Shown: positions 26,436 to 35,698 of the stretch, one piece after another | Layout of the letters: every line of letters begins with the position of its first letter | Position numbering within the stretch: position 1 is the stretch's first letter | Assembly: GCF_000758705.1 (NCBI RefSeq) | Contig: NZ_CP009287.1 | Location: forward strand, 4,402,001 to 4,466,000 | Length of the DNA: 64,000 nt | Reading direction: 5' to 3' | DNA from: Paenibacillus graminis | Lineage (GTDB): Bacteria; Bacillota; Bacilli; Paenibacillales; Paenibacillaceae | Translations under genes and position numbers: made by a program | The notes under the pieces: generated by a model | What the model was told of the DNA's origin: nothing | What the model saw: the letters and a program-made list of their open reading frames with translations, nothing else | The model's database searches: none

Positions 26436-27395
26436 ATGAATCAGATGACGTTACAACAAGCGATTGCCCCGCTGAATCTCAGAAGCTGCCTAATCAGTAC
26501 CCGCGGCGAGCTTACGTTTGAGCATTATCGGGATGACCGCACCGCCTCCGAGATTGCCAAAATCAACTCCTGTACCAAAAGCGTGCTCTCCTCGCTGATC
26601 TGCATGGCAATGGATCAAGGGCTGCTGCCGGCCCCTTCGTCCAGTGTTGCCGAATTTTTCCCGCAGCTCCGCCGGGACCCGGACACACGCAAACAGGAGA
26701 TGACCTTGGAACATCTGTTGACCCTGTCTGCCGGTTTTCGCTGGAGCGAATTCGGCGGGCTGAATTCCTTCCCCAAGATGACCCGCTCCCCCGATTGGGT
26801 GGAGTATGTGCTGGAACAACCGCTCGCGGATGCTCCGGGGATACGCATGGAGTACAACTCCGGGTTATCGCAGCTGTTATCAGCCATTCTGGTTCAAGCC
26901 TCGGGGATGACCACGGCACGGTTTGCCGAGCAATATCTGTTTGGACCGCTTGGAATTGAAGAATATCAATGGGAAGCTGATCCTCAAGGCATTCATACAG
27001 GCGGGTTCGGACTTAAGCTGCGGCCGGCAGATCTGTTGAAATTTGGACAGCTTTATTTGCAGCAAGGGCGCTGGGAAGGGGCGCAGCTGGTTTCGCGGGA
27101 AAGGCTTGCACGTTCAGTGACAACGGCAATGCATGCGGAAGCTCCCCGCCGCGGAGGGTATGGCTGGCATTGGTGGACAGATTCCTATCTTCTTGCTGCA
27201 AGTGACGGAAAGCCTCCAGCCGCCATTCCATTTTATTACGCCAGGGGATATGCCGGACAATTTATATATGTATTGCCAGAGCCTCAGACGGTCGTTGTGC
27301 TGACTCAGGATAACAAACGCGGTAAGAACAACCCGCCTGCGGATGTCTTCAGCGAACACATTGCGCCACTGTTTGTGAATCCAAACTGGCTGTAG
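26436..27395 (+). CDS. Serine hydrolase, class C beta-lactamase-like
   Basis: A 319-residue cytoplasmic S12-type serine hydrolase. The SxxK motif is SCTK (residues about 47-50) and the YxN motif is YNS in MEYNSGLSQ. Further family signatures are LTLEHLLTLSAG-like EHLLTLSAGF and HTGGFGLKLRPADLLKFG. It has no signal peptide, so it probably acts on small esters, amides or peptides inside the cell rather than on cell wall. AAAGGATGA lies before the chosen ATG; earlier in-frame ATGs at 26394 and 26427 are less well placed. Monocistronic. Confidence 0.83.
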   Translation: MNQMTLQQAIAPLNLRSCLISTRGELTFEHYRDDRTASEIAKINSCTKSVLSSLICMAMDQGLLPAPSSSVAEFFPQLRRDPDTRKQEMTLEHLLTLSAGFRWSEFGGLNSFPKMTRSPDWVEYVLEQPLADAPGIRMEYNSGLSQLLSAILVQASGMTTARFAEQYLFGPLGIEEYQWEADPQGIHTGGFGLKLRPADLLKFGQLYLQQGRWEGAQLVSRERLARSVTTAMHAEAPRRGGYGWHWWTDSYLLAASDGKPPAAIPFYYARGYAGQFIYVLPEPQTVVVLTQDNKRGKNNPPADVFSEHIAPLFVNPNWL

Positions 27396-27440
27396 ATGTC
27401 TTGTTAAACGCTGCTTCCTTTGGTTACTGTCTCCTCTATG

Positions 27441-27487
27441 TACGCAAAAATCCCCGTTAACCTTATGTATTAAGGCAACGGGGATTA
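27441..27487 (-). terminator. Minus-strand terminator with no assigned gene upstream
   Basis: ATCCCCGTT/AACGGGGAT with inner CCTT/AAGG forms a long stem. On the minus strand TTTTTGCG follows. It would end a minus-strand transcript crossing 27490-28234. Confidence 0.7.
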
Positions 27488-27489
27488 TG

Positions 27490-28234
27490 TGCTAACTCCT
27501 GTATCCAATTCTATCATTTCCTCCAAGTAACAAGCCATATCCCTGACATGGTGATTGTTCTCATATTCAACTTACCGTTTTGCCCGTACTCTCCTGTCCG
27601 GAGTATTAATCCATGTCCTGCATATGGGGGTGAATTCCCGCGTACACGATTCCACGAAAAACGTTTTCACCGGCGTTTTTCCTGCTGTGAATATCGTATT
27701 CGTACGCTTCGCTAACCTTTTTCAACGGAATCACGCTCTTTCTTCCGCAAGATTGCTCTTGCTTGAATGAATAGCTTTTTCCTTTACTAAAGATTTGCTG
27801 CCCTGGTTACCCGCATCCCCACGGTCTGCCGAAGAATGTTGTCACGTCCACCCTTCTACCCGCAGCCGATTCCGGCATGCTTCGCTAACTCAGTACATTG
27901 GATTCTCTCCTTTCCTACATTCAATTGCTAAATTTAGGAATGAGACAGTCACCCGGGTAACCCCTGCTGTTTGCTTAAGTGGTTCCTGTGGTGATGTCTA
28001 CATTCTAACGCATAGAGGATAAAATTTAAAACTTCAAAAGCCTTTATATTCCCTCCTATTCCCTGATAATTCGCCATTTCCTTGCCTGATCTTCCCAAGC
28101 CTAAGAATTGCTGAAGTTTATTCCGTTTTGGTTGCGTTTTCATTTCCAGCTTTTATGGCGGAAAGCAAACAAAGTGACAAGTCTTGGCTAGACCATAAGT
28201 CACCACCGATTGAAGAGACCGACCGTCGGCCTAT
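27490..28234 (-). other. 745-bp unassigned block, possibly a structured RNA or decayed element
   Basis: No convincing gene lies here. Short frames on both strands have no good start sites. Read on the minus strand the block sits between two intrinsic terminators (28241 and 27449) and holds many short inverted repeats (e.g. GGGTTACCCGGGTGAC, AACGCCGGTG/ACGTTTTTCGTG). The 15-mer GTTAGCGAAGCRTRC occurs twice (27702-27716, 27875-27889, minus sense). The terminal frame ENNHHVRDMACYLEEMIEL ends just before the terminator and might be the tail of a lost gene. Family not recognised. Confidence 0.4.
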
Positions 28235-28276
28235 AAAAAACGGCCAGCCCGCAGGAATACTCCCGCTTGCTGACCG
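28235..28276 (-). terminator. Terminator of the CPBP protease gene
   Basis: CGGTCAGC pairs with GCTGGCCG, an inner GCGGGA/TCCTGC extends the stem, and TTTTTT follows on the minus strand. Confidence 0.85.
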
Positions 28277-28284
28277 CTTTATTT

Positions 28285-29046
28285 TTACATAGACAAGCTC
28301 TGAGCCTTATTTCTCCGCAACAGTACGGCAATTAGATAGATTCCATACAGCAGATAGAGGATATTCAATAGAGAAACTACCAGAATCTCTTGGTCCAAAT
28401 TTTCATTGCAAACCATAGCGAGCGCATCATAAATAAAATGGAATGCAATCAAAGGAATAATGTTGTCCGTTGTTTCAATTAACAGCGCTAGAATACAGCC
28501 CAGCAGCAGCGCATTGATCACCTGAAGAACAATATGTATAAGATCGGTTCCGTTCAGCGCATTGGCCATATGCAGGATGCCAAAAAACACTGAAGAAAAA
28601 ACAATATAAAACACAGGTCCCTTGAAACGAAGCTTCTCCCGGATGATCCCCCGGAAAATCGTTTCTTCTGTAAAACCGACACAGACGGTCAGCAGAAGAA
28701 TACTCCCTACCTCTACCCAGGAAAGCTTGGTGTTAATCCCGGCCATGGCCGGCTGAAGCAGCGCGATGACCAGCAATGGAATGTAATAAAGCGCCCGCTT
28801 TTCCTTGGCCCCTTCGAACCTTTTGAATCCGTAGCTGCCACGCGGCCTGCTGCTCCTGCTCATATACACCGTAACTATCACGGCCATGAGGAAAAAGGCG
28901 CAAGCCTGGGCGAACCGGATTCCCGTGTCGTCAAGCTCCATGATGCTCGCTGCCGCTGAAGCTACCGATACCAGCAGAGTCAGTACGATGCCCAGCATGA
29001 GTGAAAATAAAACCGGATGTCCTTTTTTTGCCAAGTGCTCTTTCAT
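28285..29046 (-). CDS. CPBP-family intramembrane metalloprotease
   Basis: A 253-residue multipass protein (about eight helices) of the CAAX prenyl protease 2/bacteriocin-processing type. All three active-site motifs are visible: EETIFRG (EExxxR), FGILHMANAL (FxxxH) and HFIYDAL (HxxxN/D type). Members are glutamyl intramembrane proteases; in Firmicutes they often give self-immunity to bacteriocins or activate membrane proteins, but no bacteriocin gene is obvious nearby. Monocistronic, with AGGGAG upstream and a strong terminator. Confidence 0.88.
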   Translation of the reverse strand: MKEHLAKKGHPVLFSLMLGIVLTLLVSVASAAASIMELDDTGIRFAQACAFFLMAVIVTVYMSRSSRPRGSYGFKRFEGAKEKRALYYIPLLVIALLQPAMAGINTKLSWVEVGSILLLTVCVGFTEETIFRGIIREKLRFKGPVFYIVFSSVFFGILHMANALNGTDLIHIVLQVINALLLGCILALLIETTDNIIPLIAFHFIYDALAMVCNENLDQEILVVSLLNILYLLYGIYLIAVLLRRNKAQSLSM

Positions 29047-29439
29047 AGCTCGTCTCCCTTATAATCATTTGCTGTTTTCATTGGCCCATGAGGCCAATAA
29101 TGGATTAATTGTAATACTTCCCTTGGAATAATTCTATTAAAAAAGTCAAGAAACGGGGAGTCACCTCTACCTCAATTTCAATAGAGTTAGAGGGTTTGCT
29201 CTTTGTGTCTACTTCTCAACATTCCCTATCGCTTTATACCTCCGTTAGTGAAATGGATTTTCCCAATGCTTGTACCCATGTTTTTGAGTTGAATCCTGTA
29301 AAGTGCCAGTAAGTAGTAAGTTGTATTATTGCTACTAAAATTTCCTTAATAGCGAGAGGATGATTAGTGGTAACGAAAGTGAGGACACACTATCGTTGCT
29401 TTGTCCTTAATCCTCATTTCATATTATGGAGGGATTCAT

Positions 29440-30045
29440 ATGTCAACACCCAGACCCGAGACAACACTTCGTGTATTTGCTACAAACCCTAGCTTTATTG
29501 GCATAAAAGGCAGTATTAAGATTCCAACAACCTTGAATGTTTCAGGAGGCTATGTCGATTGGTATTTTGGACTTGGTAACGCGATCGTAGAAGCTGGCAT
29601 TTCGTATACAGGTACCAAATTCCGCACTCCCATTAAGATTACTTCTGCTGGCGGGGAACCAATAATCGGCACAAGTCAAGATGATATCACGGGTATTACC
29701 CCAGGCGCTACCGTTCCTATTCAGTTATTGCATGACCGACCGAATCATACTATTTCTGTCTGGATTAATGGTGTAAAGATATGGAATTCCATTTCTATTC
29801 TTGACTCACATGGTAATGACGTACTGGGAAGTGCCAGTACTGCCAAAATGGTTTTTGGTCTAGATGATCAAGGAGCTTCCAGCTATAGCCAAGGAAGCTT
29901 CACCTTGCTTAAACTCCAGAAGACCGATGGTACCTGGATCGATTGGAATAGCAATGTTCCTTATACTCCTTTGCCCAGCGGTTCCGCATCTAGTTTTAAT
30001 CTAAGCTCTTATGTCCCACTGAGTGCGTCATTAAATGCAAACTGA
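29440..30045 (+). CDS. Beta-rich protein without signal peptide, unknown
   Basis: A 201-residue protein with a well-placed GGAGGG seven bases before ATG (MSTPRPETTLRVFATNPS). The sequence is almost all short beta strands with many Gly, Thr and Ser, and contains ISVWINGVKIWNS. A jelly-roll, LamG-like or YrpD-like fold is possible. No catalytic motif or Cys. It lies in a visibly AT-richer patch than its neighbours, together with the stalk protein at 30175, and ends at a perfect 15-bp terminator stem. The 393-bp gap before it (29047-29439) holds no recognisable gene; I saw no firm promoter there. Confidence 0.72.
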   Translation: MSTPRPETTLRVFATNPSFIGIKGSIKIPTTLNVSGGYVDWYFGLGNAIVEAGISYTGTKFRTPIKITSAGGEPIIGTSQDDITGITPGATVPIQLLHDRPNHTISVWINGVKIWNSISILDSHGNDVLGSASTAKMVFGLDDQGASSYSQGSFTLLKLQKTDGTWIDWNSNVPYTPLPSGSASSFNLSSYVPLSASLNAN

Positions 30046-30056
30046 GTATGTATAAT

Positions 30057-30090
30057 AACAATACCTGCACAGAAATGTGCAGGTATTGTT
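30057..30090 (+). terminator. Perfect 15-bp terminator stem
   Basis: AACAATACCTGCACA-GAAA-TGTGCAGGTATTGTT, a perfect 15-bp stem with a GNRA-type loop, then ATTTAATG. Unusually stable for an AT-rich neighbourhood. Confidence 0.8.
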
Positions 30091-30174
30091 ATTTAATGAA
30101 ACTTTTTACCATAAATAAGCGTCTAATAAAGCGTCTAATAAAATGATACATTTAAAAATTAGGAGGTCCATTAA

Positions 30175-31098
30175 ATGAAAAAAAGACAAATCCTATCAGG
30201 AACTCTTGCTGCACTCTTAAGTTTAATACCTTTGACTGATGTATTTGCTGTGAACACTCCTTCAATTATCGTTAATAGTAAAGCTATGAAAACAGAGATC
30301 ATCCCAATACTTAAAAATGGGGTTACATTAGTGCCTGTAAAAACTATAGGCGTACTTCCCAATACAACAATATCCTGGAACAATGCATCAAAGACTGTTA
30401 CTGTAGTCAATCAGATAACGCTTAAGACATCAACATTCAAATTAAATAGCAAATATGTCATGATTGGTAATGAGCGCAAAGAAATTCAGGTTCCTGTTTC
30501 TATTATTAACAGCAGAGTCCTTGTTCCGCTTCGGGTTATCAGTGAAGCATCTGGAGCTGTTGTCGTTTGGGAACAACAAAAACAGACTGTGTATATTGCC
30601 AAACCAACAAATCAAACCATTCAAGATCTGGAGTCGAACGACTTGTCAGTCAGAAGAAAAGCTGCAGTTTCGGAGACACCAAAAATTGATGTACTGGCCT
30701 CTCCTTCTGCTGATCGTAAGGTAAATAACAATGACGTTTTTTATTTTCCAAAAGGTGAATCTAATCAATACTTCTATTTATACGGTGATGTAATCGAATA
30801 TCATCAAATCAAAAAAAACATCGATTACAAAACTTGGCAGGCAAAGATTGGTACCTCGAATGATTCTATTCAGCTTATAAATAACAAAGAAGGGTTAGCT
30901 TTTAAAGGTAATGTTGGTATTTTATTGGAAGAGGGAATACGGCCTAAAATTACAGGTGAGTACGTATATTATAACATGGCTATTATGGGCGGGATTGCAA
31001 GGTACGGACTAGTCAATTCGGAAGGCAAGGTTACTGAACTGGGGACTAATGATGATATCACTTCAATAGAGGACTTTTTTACAATACCTAATGAGTAA
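30175..31098 (+). CDS. Secreted copper-amine-oxidase-type stalk protein
   Basis: A 307-residue exported protein. The signal peptide MKKRQILSGTLAALLSLIP...VFA-VNTP is followed by a stalk domain (about 28-135) with the usual landmarks KNGVTLVPVKTIG, WNNASKTVTV and SRVLVPLRVISEASGA then WEQQKQTVYI. The remaining 170 residues are beta-rich and unassigned, ending in SIEDFFTIPNE. GGAGG lies eight bases before ATG. The AT-rich codon use differs from most of the window, suggesting transfer together with 29440. A short direct repeat (gcgtctaataaa) precedes it at 30119-30141. Confidence 0.8.
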   Translation: MKKRQILSGTLAALLSLIPLTDVFAVNTPSIIVNSKAMKTEIIPILKNGVTLVPVKTIGVLPNTTISWNNASKTVTVVNQITLKTSTFKLNSKYVMIGNERKEIQVPVSIINSRVLVPLRVISEASGAVVVWEQQKQTVYIAKPTNQTIQDLESNDLSVRRKAAVSETPKIDVLASPSADRKVNNNDVFYFPKGESNQYFYLYGDVIEYHQIKKNIDYKTWQAKIGTSNDSIQLINNKEGLAFKGNVGILLEEGIRPKITGEYVYYNMAIMGGIARYGLVNSEGKVTELGTNDDITSIEDFFTIPNE

Positions 31099-31206
31099 CA
31101 CTTTTAGAACTATATGACGTATGTAACAGTGATTTGCAGCAAACAACGCGCGGTGATACACCGAAGTCTGCTTTTTCACCTTAGCACTGACATCGGCGTA
31201 TATTTT

Positions 31207-31237
31207 AGGAGGACACTCTCTTTGAGAGTGTCCTCCT
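31207..31237. terminator. Perfect 14-bp palindromic stem-loop without T-tract
   Basis: AGGAGGACACTCTC-TTT-GAGAGTGTCCTCCT. The stem is perfect, but no T run follows on either strand. It might be a transcript-end stem, a protein site or an element boundary. Confidence 0.5.
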
Positions 31238-31347
31238 ATGGTTGACCAATGGGATAAATTGCATGAAGTGTAAGGTCTCATTTTCTGACTTGGTACAAGT
31301 AAAGAGTTTGAATATCATCTATAAAAAAGTAGAATTCCCCTATTGAA

Positions 31348-33339
31348 TTAATGGCTTACCAGGTAAGCGGCATCCAGGATGAGTGCAACCCGGCCATTCC
31401 CAAGAATAGTCGCTCCCGAGAGATGGTTCAGGGTTCCCAGATAAGCTCCAAGAGACTTAATGACAACCTCCTGGTTCCCGATAATCTCATCCACGGCAAA
31501 AGCGGCGATCTTATCGACAGATCTGACGATGACCAGCGGAATGGTCTTGGTGCCCCGGTCCGCCCGGGGATAATGCAGCTTGTCCCTCAGCCAGGAGAGC
31601 GGCACAATCCGCCCGTGGTTGATTATCGCCTGCTCTCCCTGAACAACCTGAATCTCTTCCGGGGCGATGCGCACAATTTCGGCGACATTGTACATCGGAA
31701 GAATCAGTACCCGGCCGGAAACCTTCACTAGCAGGCCCTTAATGATAGCCAGCGTAAGCGGGAGCCGGATTGTGAAGACGGTCCCTCTGCCGGGCTCTGT
31801 CTCAATATCGATAATACCATTCAGCCGTCCGATCTGACTGCGCACAATATCCATGCCGACCCCCCGGCCGGAGACCTCGCTGACCTCTGAAGCTGTCGAA
31901 AATCCGGGCTCAAAAATCAGGTGGACCGCCTCCTGAGCGGTCAAGTACCCGGCCTGCTCTTCGGTAATGATTCCTTTACCGAGTGCCGAAGCTTTGATTC
32001 TCCCGGCGTCGATGCCTTGCCCATCGTCTTCCAGACGGATGACCACATGATTCTCTTCATGAAAAGAAGTCAGGGTTATCCTTCCCTTAGCCGGCTTCCC
32101 TCCAGAGACGCGGACCCCGGGGCTCTCAATCCCGTGGTCCGCGCTGTTGCGGATCAAATGGATCAGGGGATCACTCAGCTCTTCGATGATCATCCGGTCC
32201 AGTTCGGTTTCACCGCCCTGGATCAGAAGCTCAATGTCCTTGTCCAGCTTCTGGGCCAGATCCCGGACAAGCCGGGGAAAACGGCTGAACAGCTGATCAA
32301 TAGGCAGCATTCGTGTCTTCATTACACCTTCCTGGAGCTCTTTGATAATACTGCCCATGTGATCCGATACGCTGCTAATGTCCGGAAGGACTCTGGCCGG
32401 ATCTGAACGCTGGCCGGCAGCGCTCAGATCGGCCAGGGAGGTCTGCTCAATCAGCAGCTCGCCGACCAGATTCATCAGATGATCCAGCCGCTCCACGTTA
32501 ACCCTCACCGTCGGATGGGTGCCTTTCCCCCGTTCCTCGGCCTTCGGGTTTGCCTGCTGGGCAGACGCCTCGGGAACATCCATCATCCTTTCCGCTTCTT
32601 TGGACAGCTTAATCTTGTATGGGGCTATGTGCAGACGCTGAATATCAGAATCGTCACCAAGCTGGTCCTGAATCGCCTGCAGTTCCTTCGTTGTGGCAGC
32701 CACTACGGTAAATTGGCCGTAACGTTCATCTTCATCTGTACCGGGAGTTACGGCCGGAAAAAGAAAGACGGAAATGACCGTTCCGCACACAGCCTCCAGC
32801 CGCTGCAGCAGGATAAAATGCCTCGCGGCCTTCATCAGACAGTCTTCTTTCAGCGTGATGCTTACAGCGATCAGCTGCTCTCCTGCGCCCACAGCCGCCT
32901 CCGCCTGAAGCGTCTCGGCTGCGTTCAGAGCCGGGAGCGTGTTCCGCTCCGGTTCGGCAGGTTTGCCGAGCAGTGCCTTGATTTCGGACACCACGCTGCT
33001 GCAGTTGGTATATTTACTGCCGCTGATGTACTCTGTCCGCAGCAGCTTCATCGCATCCAGCGCACGGAACAAGGTGTCAATCAGCATGGAGGTGATCTCC
33101 GGTTTCTTTTCCCGTACCCACTCCAGGATATATTCCACTTCGTGGGTCAAGTCACTCATTTCCTTGAAGCCCATGGTGGAGGAAGACCCTTTAATGGTAT
33201 GTGCTGCACGGAAAATGGTCTGGATCAGCTCCGGGGACGGCGATTGCTCCAGGGCCAGCAGCGACTGGTCCATCCGTTCCAGCTGATCGTTCAACTCTTC
33301 GATAAAAATATCGCGGTAGGCAGACAGCTCCATCATCAT
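31348..33339 (-). CDS. cheA: CheA chemotaxis histidine kinase
   Basis: A 663-residue CheA. P1 (1-105) carries the phosphoacceptor His in FRAAHTIKGSSSTMGF (about 47). A region at about 155-245 may be a weak P2. P3 (about 280-345) has VNVERLDHLMNLVGELLIEQ, P4 has the N box HLIRNSADHGIE, G1 DDGQGID and G2 GRGVGMDIV, and P5 is a CheW-like domain at the C-terminus. GGAAGGAG lies eight bases before the ATG at 33339. The gene is last in an mcp-cheW-cheA row with 15- and 22-bp gaps. No cheY, cheB, cheR or cheD follows, so either the cluster is accessory or the other genes are elsewhere. Confidence 0.93.
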   Translation of the reverse strand: MMMELSAYRDIFIEELNDQLERMDQSLLALEQSPSPELIQTIFRAAHTIKGSSSTMGFKEMSDLTHEVEYILEWVREKKPEITSMLIDTLFRALDAMKLLRTEYISGSKYTNCSSVVSEIKALLGKPAEPERNTLPALNAAETLQAEAAVGAGEQLIAVSITLKEDCLMKAARHFILLQRLEAVCGTVISVFLFPAVTPGTDEDERYGQFTVVAATTKELQAIQDQLGDDSDIQRLHIAPYKIKLSKEAERMMDVPEASAQQANPKAEERGKGTHPTVRVNVERLDHLMNLVGELLIEQTSLADLSAAGQRSDPARVLPDISSVSDHMGSIIKELQEGVMKTRMLPIDQLFSRFPRLVRDLAQKLDKDIELLIQGGETELDRMIIEELSDPLIHLIRNSADHGIESPGVRVSGGKPAKGRITLTSFHEENHVVIRLEDDGQGIDAGRIKASALGKGIITEEQAGYLTAQEAVHLIFEPGFSTASEVSEVSGRGVGMDIVRSQIGRLNGIIDIETEPGRGTVFTIRLPLTLAIIKGLLVKVSGRVLILPMYNVAEIVRIAPEEIQVVQGEQAIINHGRIVPLSWLRDKLHYPRADRGTKTIPLVIVRSVDKIAAFAVDEIIGNQEVVIKSLGAYLGTLNHLSGATILGNGRVALILDAAYLVSH

Positions 33340-33354
33340 CAATCGTTCTCCTTC

Positions 33355-33780
33355 CTAACCGCCCAATATTTCCTCAAGCTTCAGAATGCCGATCAGCTGG
33401 TCCTCGCGTTGGCCGATACCCATAAATACGCCTTCCCGGCCCCGGCCCTGTCCGCTGGAAGGAGGATGAATCTCTCCATAAGTGGTAACTTTATTCACCT
33501 TGTCTACAATGAGTCCCACAAATTCGTCCCGGTAACGGACCACCACAATCCGTGTGGCCCGGGTATGCGGCTCATCAGGCATGCCCAGCAAATTACGCAG
33601 GCTCATCACGCAGACTACCTTGCCGCGCAGATTGACGACTCCCTTCACTTCATTCCGGCTGAAGGGAATGTCCGTAATACTGAGCATTTTGATAATTTCA
33701 TGCACTTCCTCGATGCGGATGGCGCAAGTTTCCTGGCCTACGGCAAGCTCTATATATTGTTCCTTCTGCAGTGTTGACAT
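33355..33780 (-). CDS. cheW: CheW coupling protein
   Basis: A 141-residue single-domain CheW that links receptors to CheA. Typical segments are EEVHEIIKM, VVNLRGKVVCVMSLRNLLGM and FVGLIVDKVNKV. A longer frame starts in the mcp gene's end; AAGG lies seven bases before ATG 33780 (MSTLQKEQ), so I use that start. Middle gene of the mcp-cheW-cheA row. Confidence 0.93.
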   Translation of the reverse strand: MSTLQKEQYIELAVGQETCAIRIEEVHEIIKMLSITDIPFSRNEVKGVVNLRGKVVCVMSLRNLLGMPDEPHTRATRIVVVRYRDEFVGLIVDKVNKVTTYGEIHPPSSGQGRGREGVFMGIGQREDQLIGILKLEEILGG

Positions 33781-33802
33781 CATAACACCTTCAGTCTGTA
33801 GG

Positions 33803-35389
33803 TTAGTGGGTTTTGAACGCGGCTGCGGACTGGGCAAGCTCCTCGGCGAGTTGGGCCAGTGACTGGCAGGTTGCCGCAGTCTCTTCCGATGCGGCAGCTG
33901 ATTCTTCACTGGAGGCGGCAATGGATTCAACCGAATTCATCACTTCGGCCGCTTGAGCGGATTCCTCTTCGCAGGCCGCAGCAATTTCATTGACTTTGAG
34001 TGAAGACGTGTTCACCATGCTGATTATTTGTTCAAAAGCCTGACTGGTCATCGACGATTGCTGAACACTTTCGGCAACAGCCCGGACACTTTGTTTGGTG
34101 TTCTCCTGCATGGCTTTAATGATCTTGGTGATTTCCTTGGTGGCGTCGCTGCTTCGTTCCGCCAGTTTGCGTACCTCGTCGGCAACAACCGCGAAGCCGC
34201 GGCCCTGCTCGCCGGCACGGGCAGCTTCAATGGCTGCATTCAGTGCCAGAAGATTGGTCTGCTCGGCAATATCGTCAATAACCTCGATGATATCACCGAT
34301 TTTGCGGGAGTCTTCTTCCAGCTGTGTCATCTGGTGATTTACGGCCTGCATTCCCTGCAGCGAGGTTTCTACCACATAACCGCCTTCACGTGCTGTTCTT
34401 ACCGTGTCATTGGACAGCTCGGCAGCTTCCTCCGCGCTTACTGCCACTGAGTTGATTGCCAGAGACAGCTCTTTGAACAATTCGGTAATACTTGCGGACG
34501 CTGCGGACTGGGTTGTGCTGGTACTGGCGATTTCTTGTGTGCTCGCGGAGATTTCCTCGGAAGAAGCGGCAACACTCTGCGAGTTCATCACAATGCCGTT
34601 AATCAGGTCCTTCAAATTGTTGACCATCCGGTTCAGCGCACTGGCCAATTGTCCCACTTCATCCTTGCTTGTGATCTCTGCCTGTTGGGTCAAATTGCCG
34701 TTTGCCACCTCGGAAGCCAATCCCAGCATCACCATTAGAGGCCGTGAGATCGATCTGGCAATAACATAACCAATAAGAATGCTGATAATTACCGCCCCGA
34801 TCACTACAGAGATAGTCAAGGTCAGCGCGGAGGAATACGTGTCTTGGGAGTGTTTGTTCGTTTCGTCTGCGAGCCGCACATTCTCATCCGTTAAACCATT
34901 CATATAGACAACGACTTTTTCTCCTTGCTTCGCCAGCTGCAATCTAAATGTATTAAATTCAGTCGGGTCCTCTTTCTCTGCTAAAATCAGCCCCTGGCTA
35001 AACATTTTCATGTAAACCTCATACTCTTTATCAAAATTACCCAACAGTTCCTGTTCTTTCGGCGTAGTAGCAAGCGGCCGGTAATTGTTAATGTGCTTCT
35101 CAATTTCCCCGATTGCTTTTTCAATCTGCTCCTTGTATCCGGATATTTCTTCAGCCGTTGTGGCAATGCTCATATCCCGCAGGAATACTCTAATGGCCTG
35201 GTACTTGATTTGGGCTGCCGATAAATCCCGGACTGAAATCAGATTGTTGTTGTACATTTCTTTCATATTCCCGTTCGAACTGCGCAGCGTAAAGATCGAG
35301 AACACGCCAAGTCCTGCAAGAATCAAGGATACAATCAAAAACGCGGAAATGATTTTTGTTGCTGTTTTCAAATTACCGAACCATTTCAT
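33803..35389 (-). CDS. Methyl-accepting chemotaxis protein (4HB sensor)
   Basis: A 528-residue membrane receptor. TM1 (about 13-33), then an extracellular four-helix-bundle sensing domain to about 190, TM2 (about 191-211), HAMP (212-265), and a long signalling coiled coil with the conserved hairpin tip [20 protein letters not shown] and EVRKLAERS. Potential methylation Gln/Glu stretches flank the tip. The ligand is unknown. First gene of the mcp-cheW-cheA operon. The cytoplasmic tail ends with an Ala/Ser/Glu-rich helix. Confidence 0.93.
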   Translation of the reverse strand: MKWFGNLKTATKIISAFLIVSLILAGLGVFSIFTLRSSNGNMKEMYNNNLISVRDLSAAQIKYQAIRVFLRDMSIATTAEEISGYKEQIEKAIGEIEKHINNYRPLATTPKEQELLGNFDKEYEVYMKMFSQGLILAEKEDPTEFNTFRLQLAKQGEKVVVYMNGLTDENVRLADETNKHSQDTYSSALTLTISVVIGAVIISILIGYVIARSISRPLMVMLGLASEVANGNLTQQAEITSKDEVGQLASALNRMVNNLKDLINGIVMNSQSVAASSEEISASTQEIASTSTTQSAASASITELFKELSLAINSVAVSAEEAAELSNDTVRTAREGGYVVETSLQGMQAVNHQMTQLEEDSRKIGDIIEVIDDIAEQTNLLALNAAIEAARAGEQGRGFAVVADEVRKLAERSSDATKEITKIIKAMQENTKQSVRAVAESVQQSSMTSQAFEQIISMVNTSSLKVNEIAAACEEESAQAAEVMNSVESIAASSEESAAASEETAATCQSLAQLAEELAQSAAAFKTH

Positions 35390-35479
35390 GTAAACTCCCC
35401 CTAAGATTAACTTCGTTGCTTCAGCTGATGGACACGCCTGCTTGCTTCCCCCGGCATGCCACCAAGACTTCTTAGCTAT

Positions 35480-35506
35480 CTTTCGACATTTTTCGCAAAA
35501 ATTTTA
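35480..35506 (-). promoter_or_regulatory. Candidate sigma-D (motility) promoter of the mcp-cheW-cheA operon
   Basis: On the minus strand TAAA, 15 bases, then GTCGAAAG. The Bacillus sigma-D consensus is TAAA-N15-GCCGATAT, so the -35 and spacing fit and the -10 matches at 5 of 8. Located about 90 bp before the mcp start. Confidence 0.4.
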
Positions 35507-35611
35507 ATAGTTAATTTTCACTATGGTAAAATTCAATCTATTCCTCCGTTTACCCTATTGCGGATCCGGCCCGCCAATTGTAATCGCTCTCATAATTACG
35601 GGATATTTTTC

Positions 35612-35639
35612 TTGACAATAAATGCGAATAAGTTATAAA
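35612..35639 (+). promoter_or_regulatory. Sigma-A promoter of the sugar symporter gene
   Basis: TTGACA (35612-35617), 16 bases, TATAAA (35634-35639). The gap 35390-35698 otherwise shows only this and the opposing candidate motility promoter. Confidence 0.6.
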
Positions 35640-35698
35640 TAAACATAATTACAAAGAAACGGATTCTCTGAATCTGTCTACAGAAAGGGGGCTGCCGA

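Noticed and set aside
27555..27770. 71-residue plus-strand frame in the unexplained block
   Set aside because: No ribosome site and no recognisable protein features; more likely a chance frame in a structured or decayed element.
27949..28143. 64-residue minus-strand frame in the unexplained block
   Set aside because: Start lacks a good ribosome site and the composition gives no domain; kept only as part of the block.
32479..33777. 432-residue plus-strand open frame
   Set aside because: Antisense shadow of the cheA and cheW genes.
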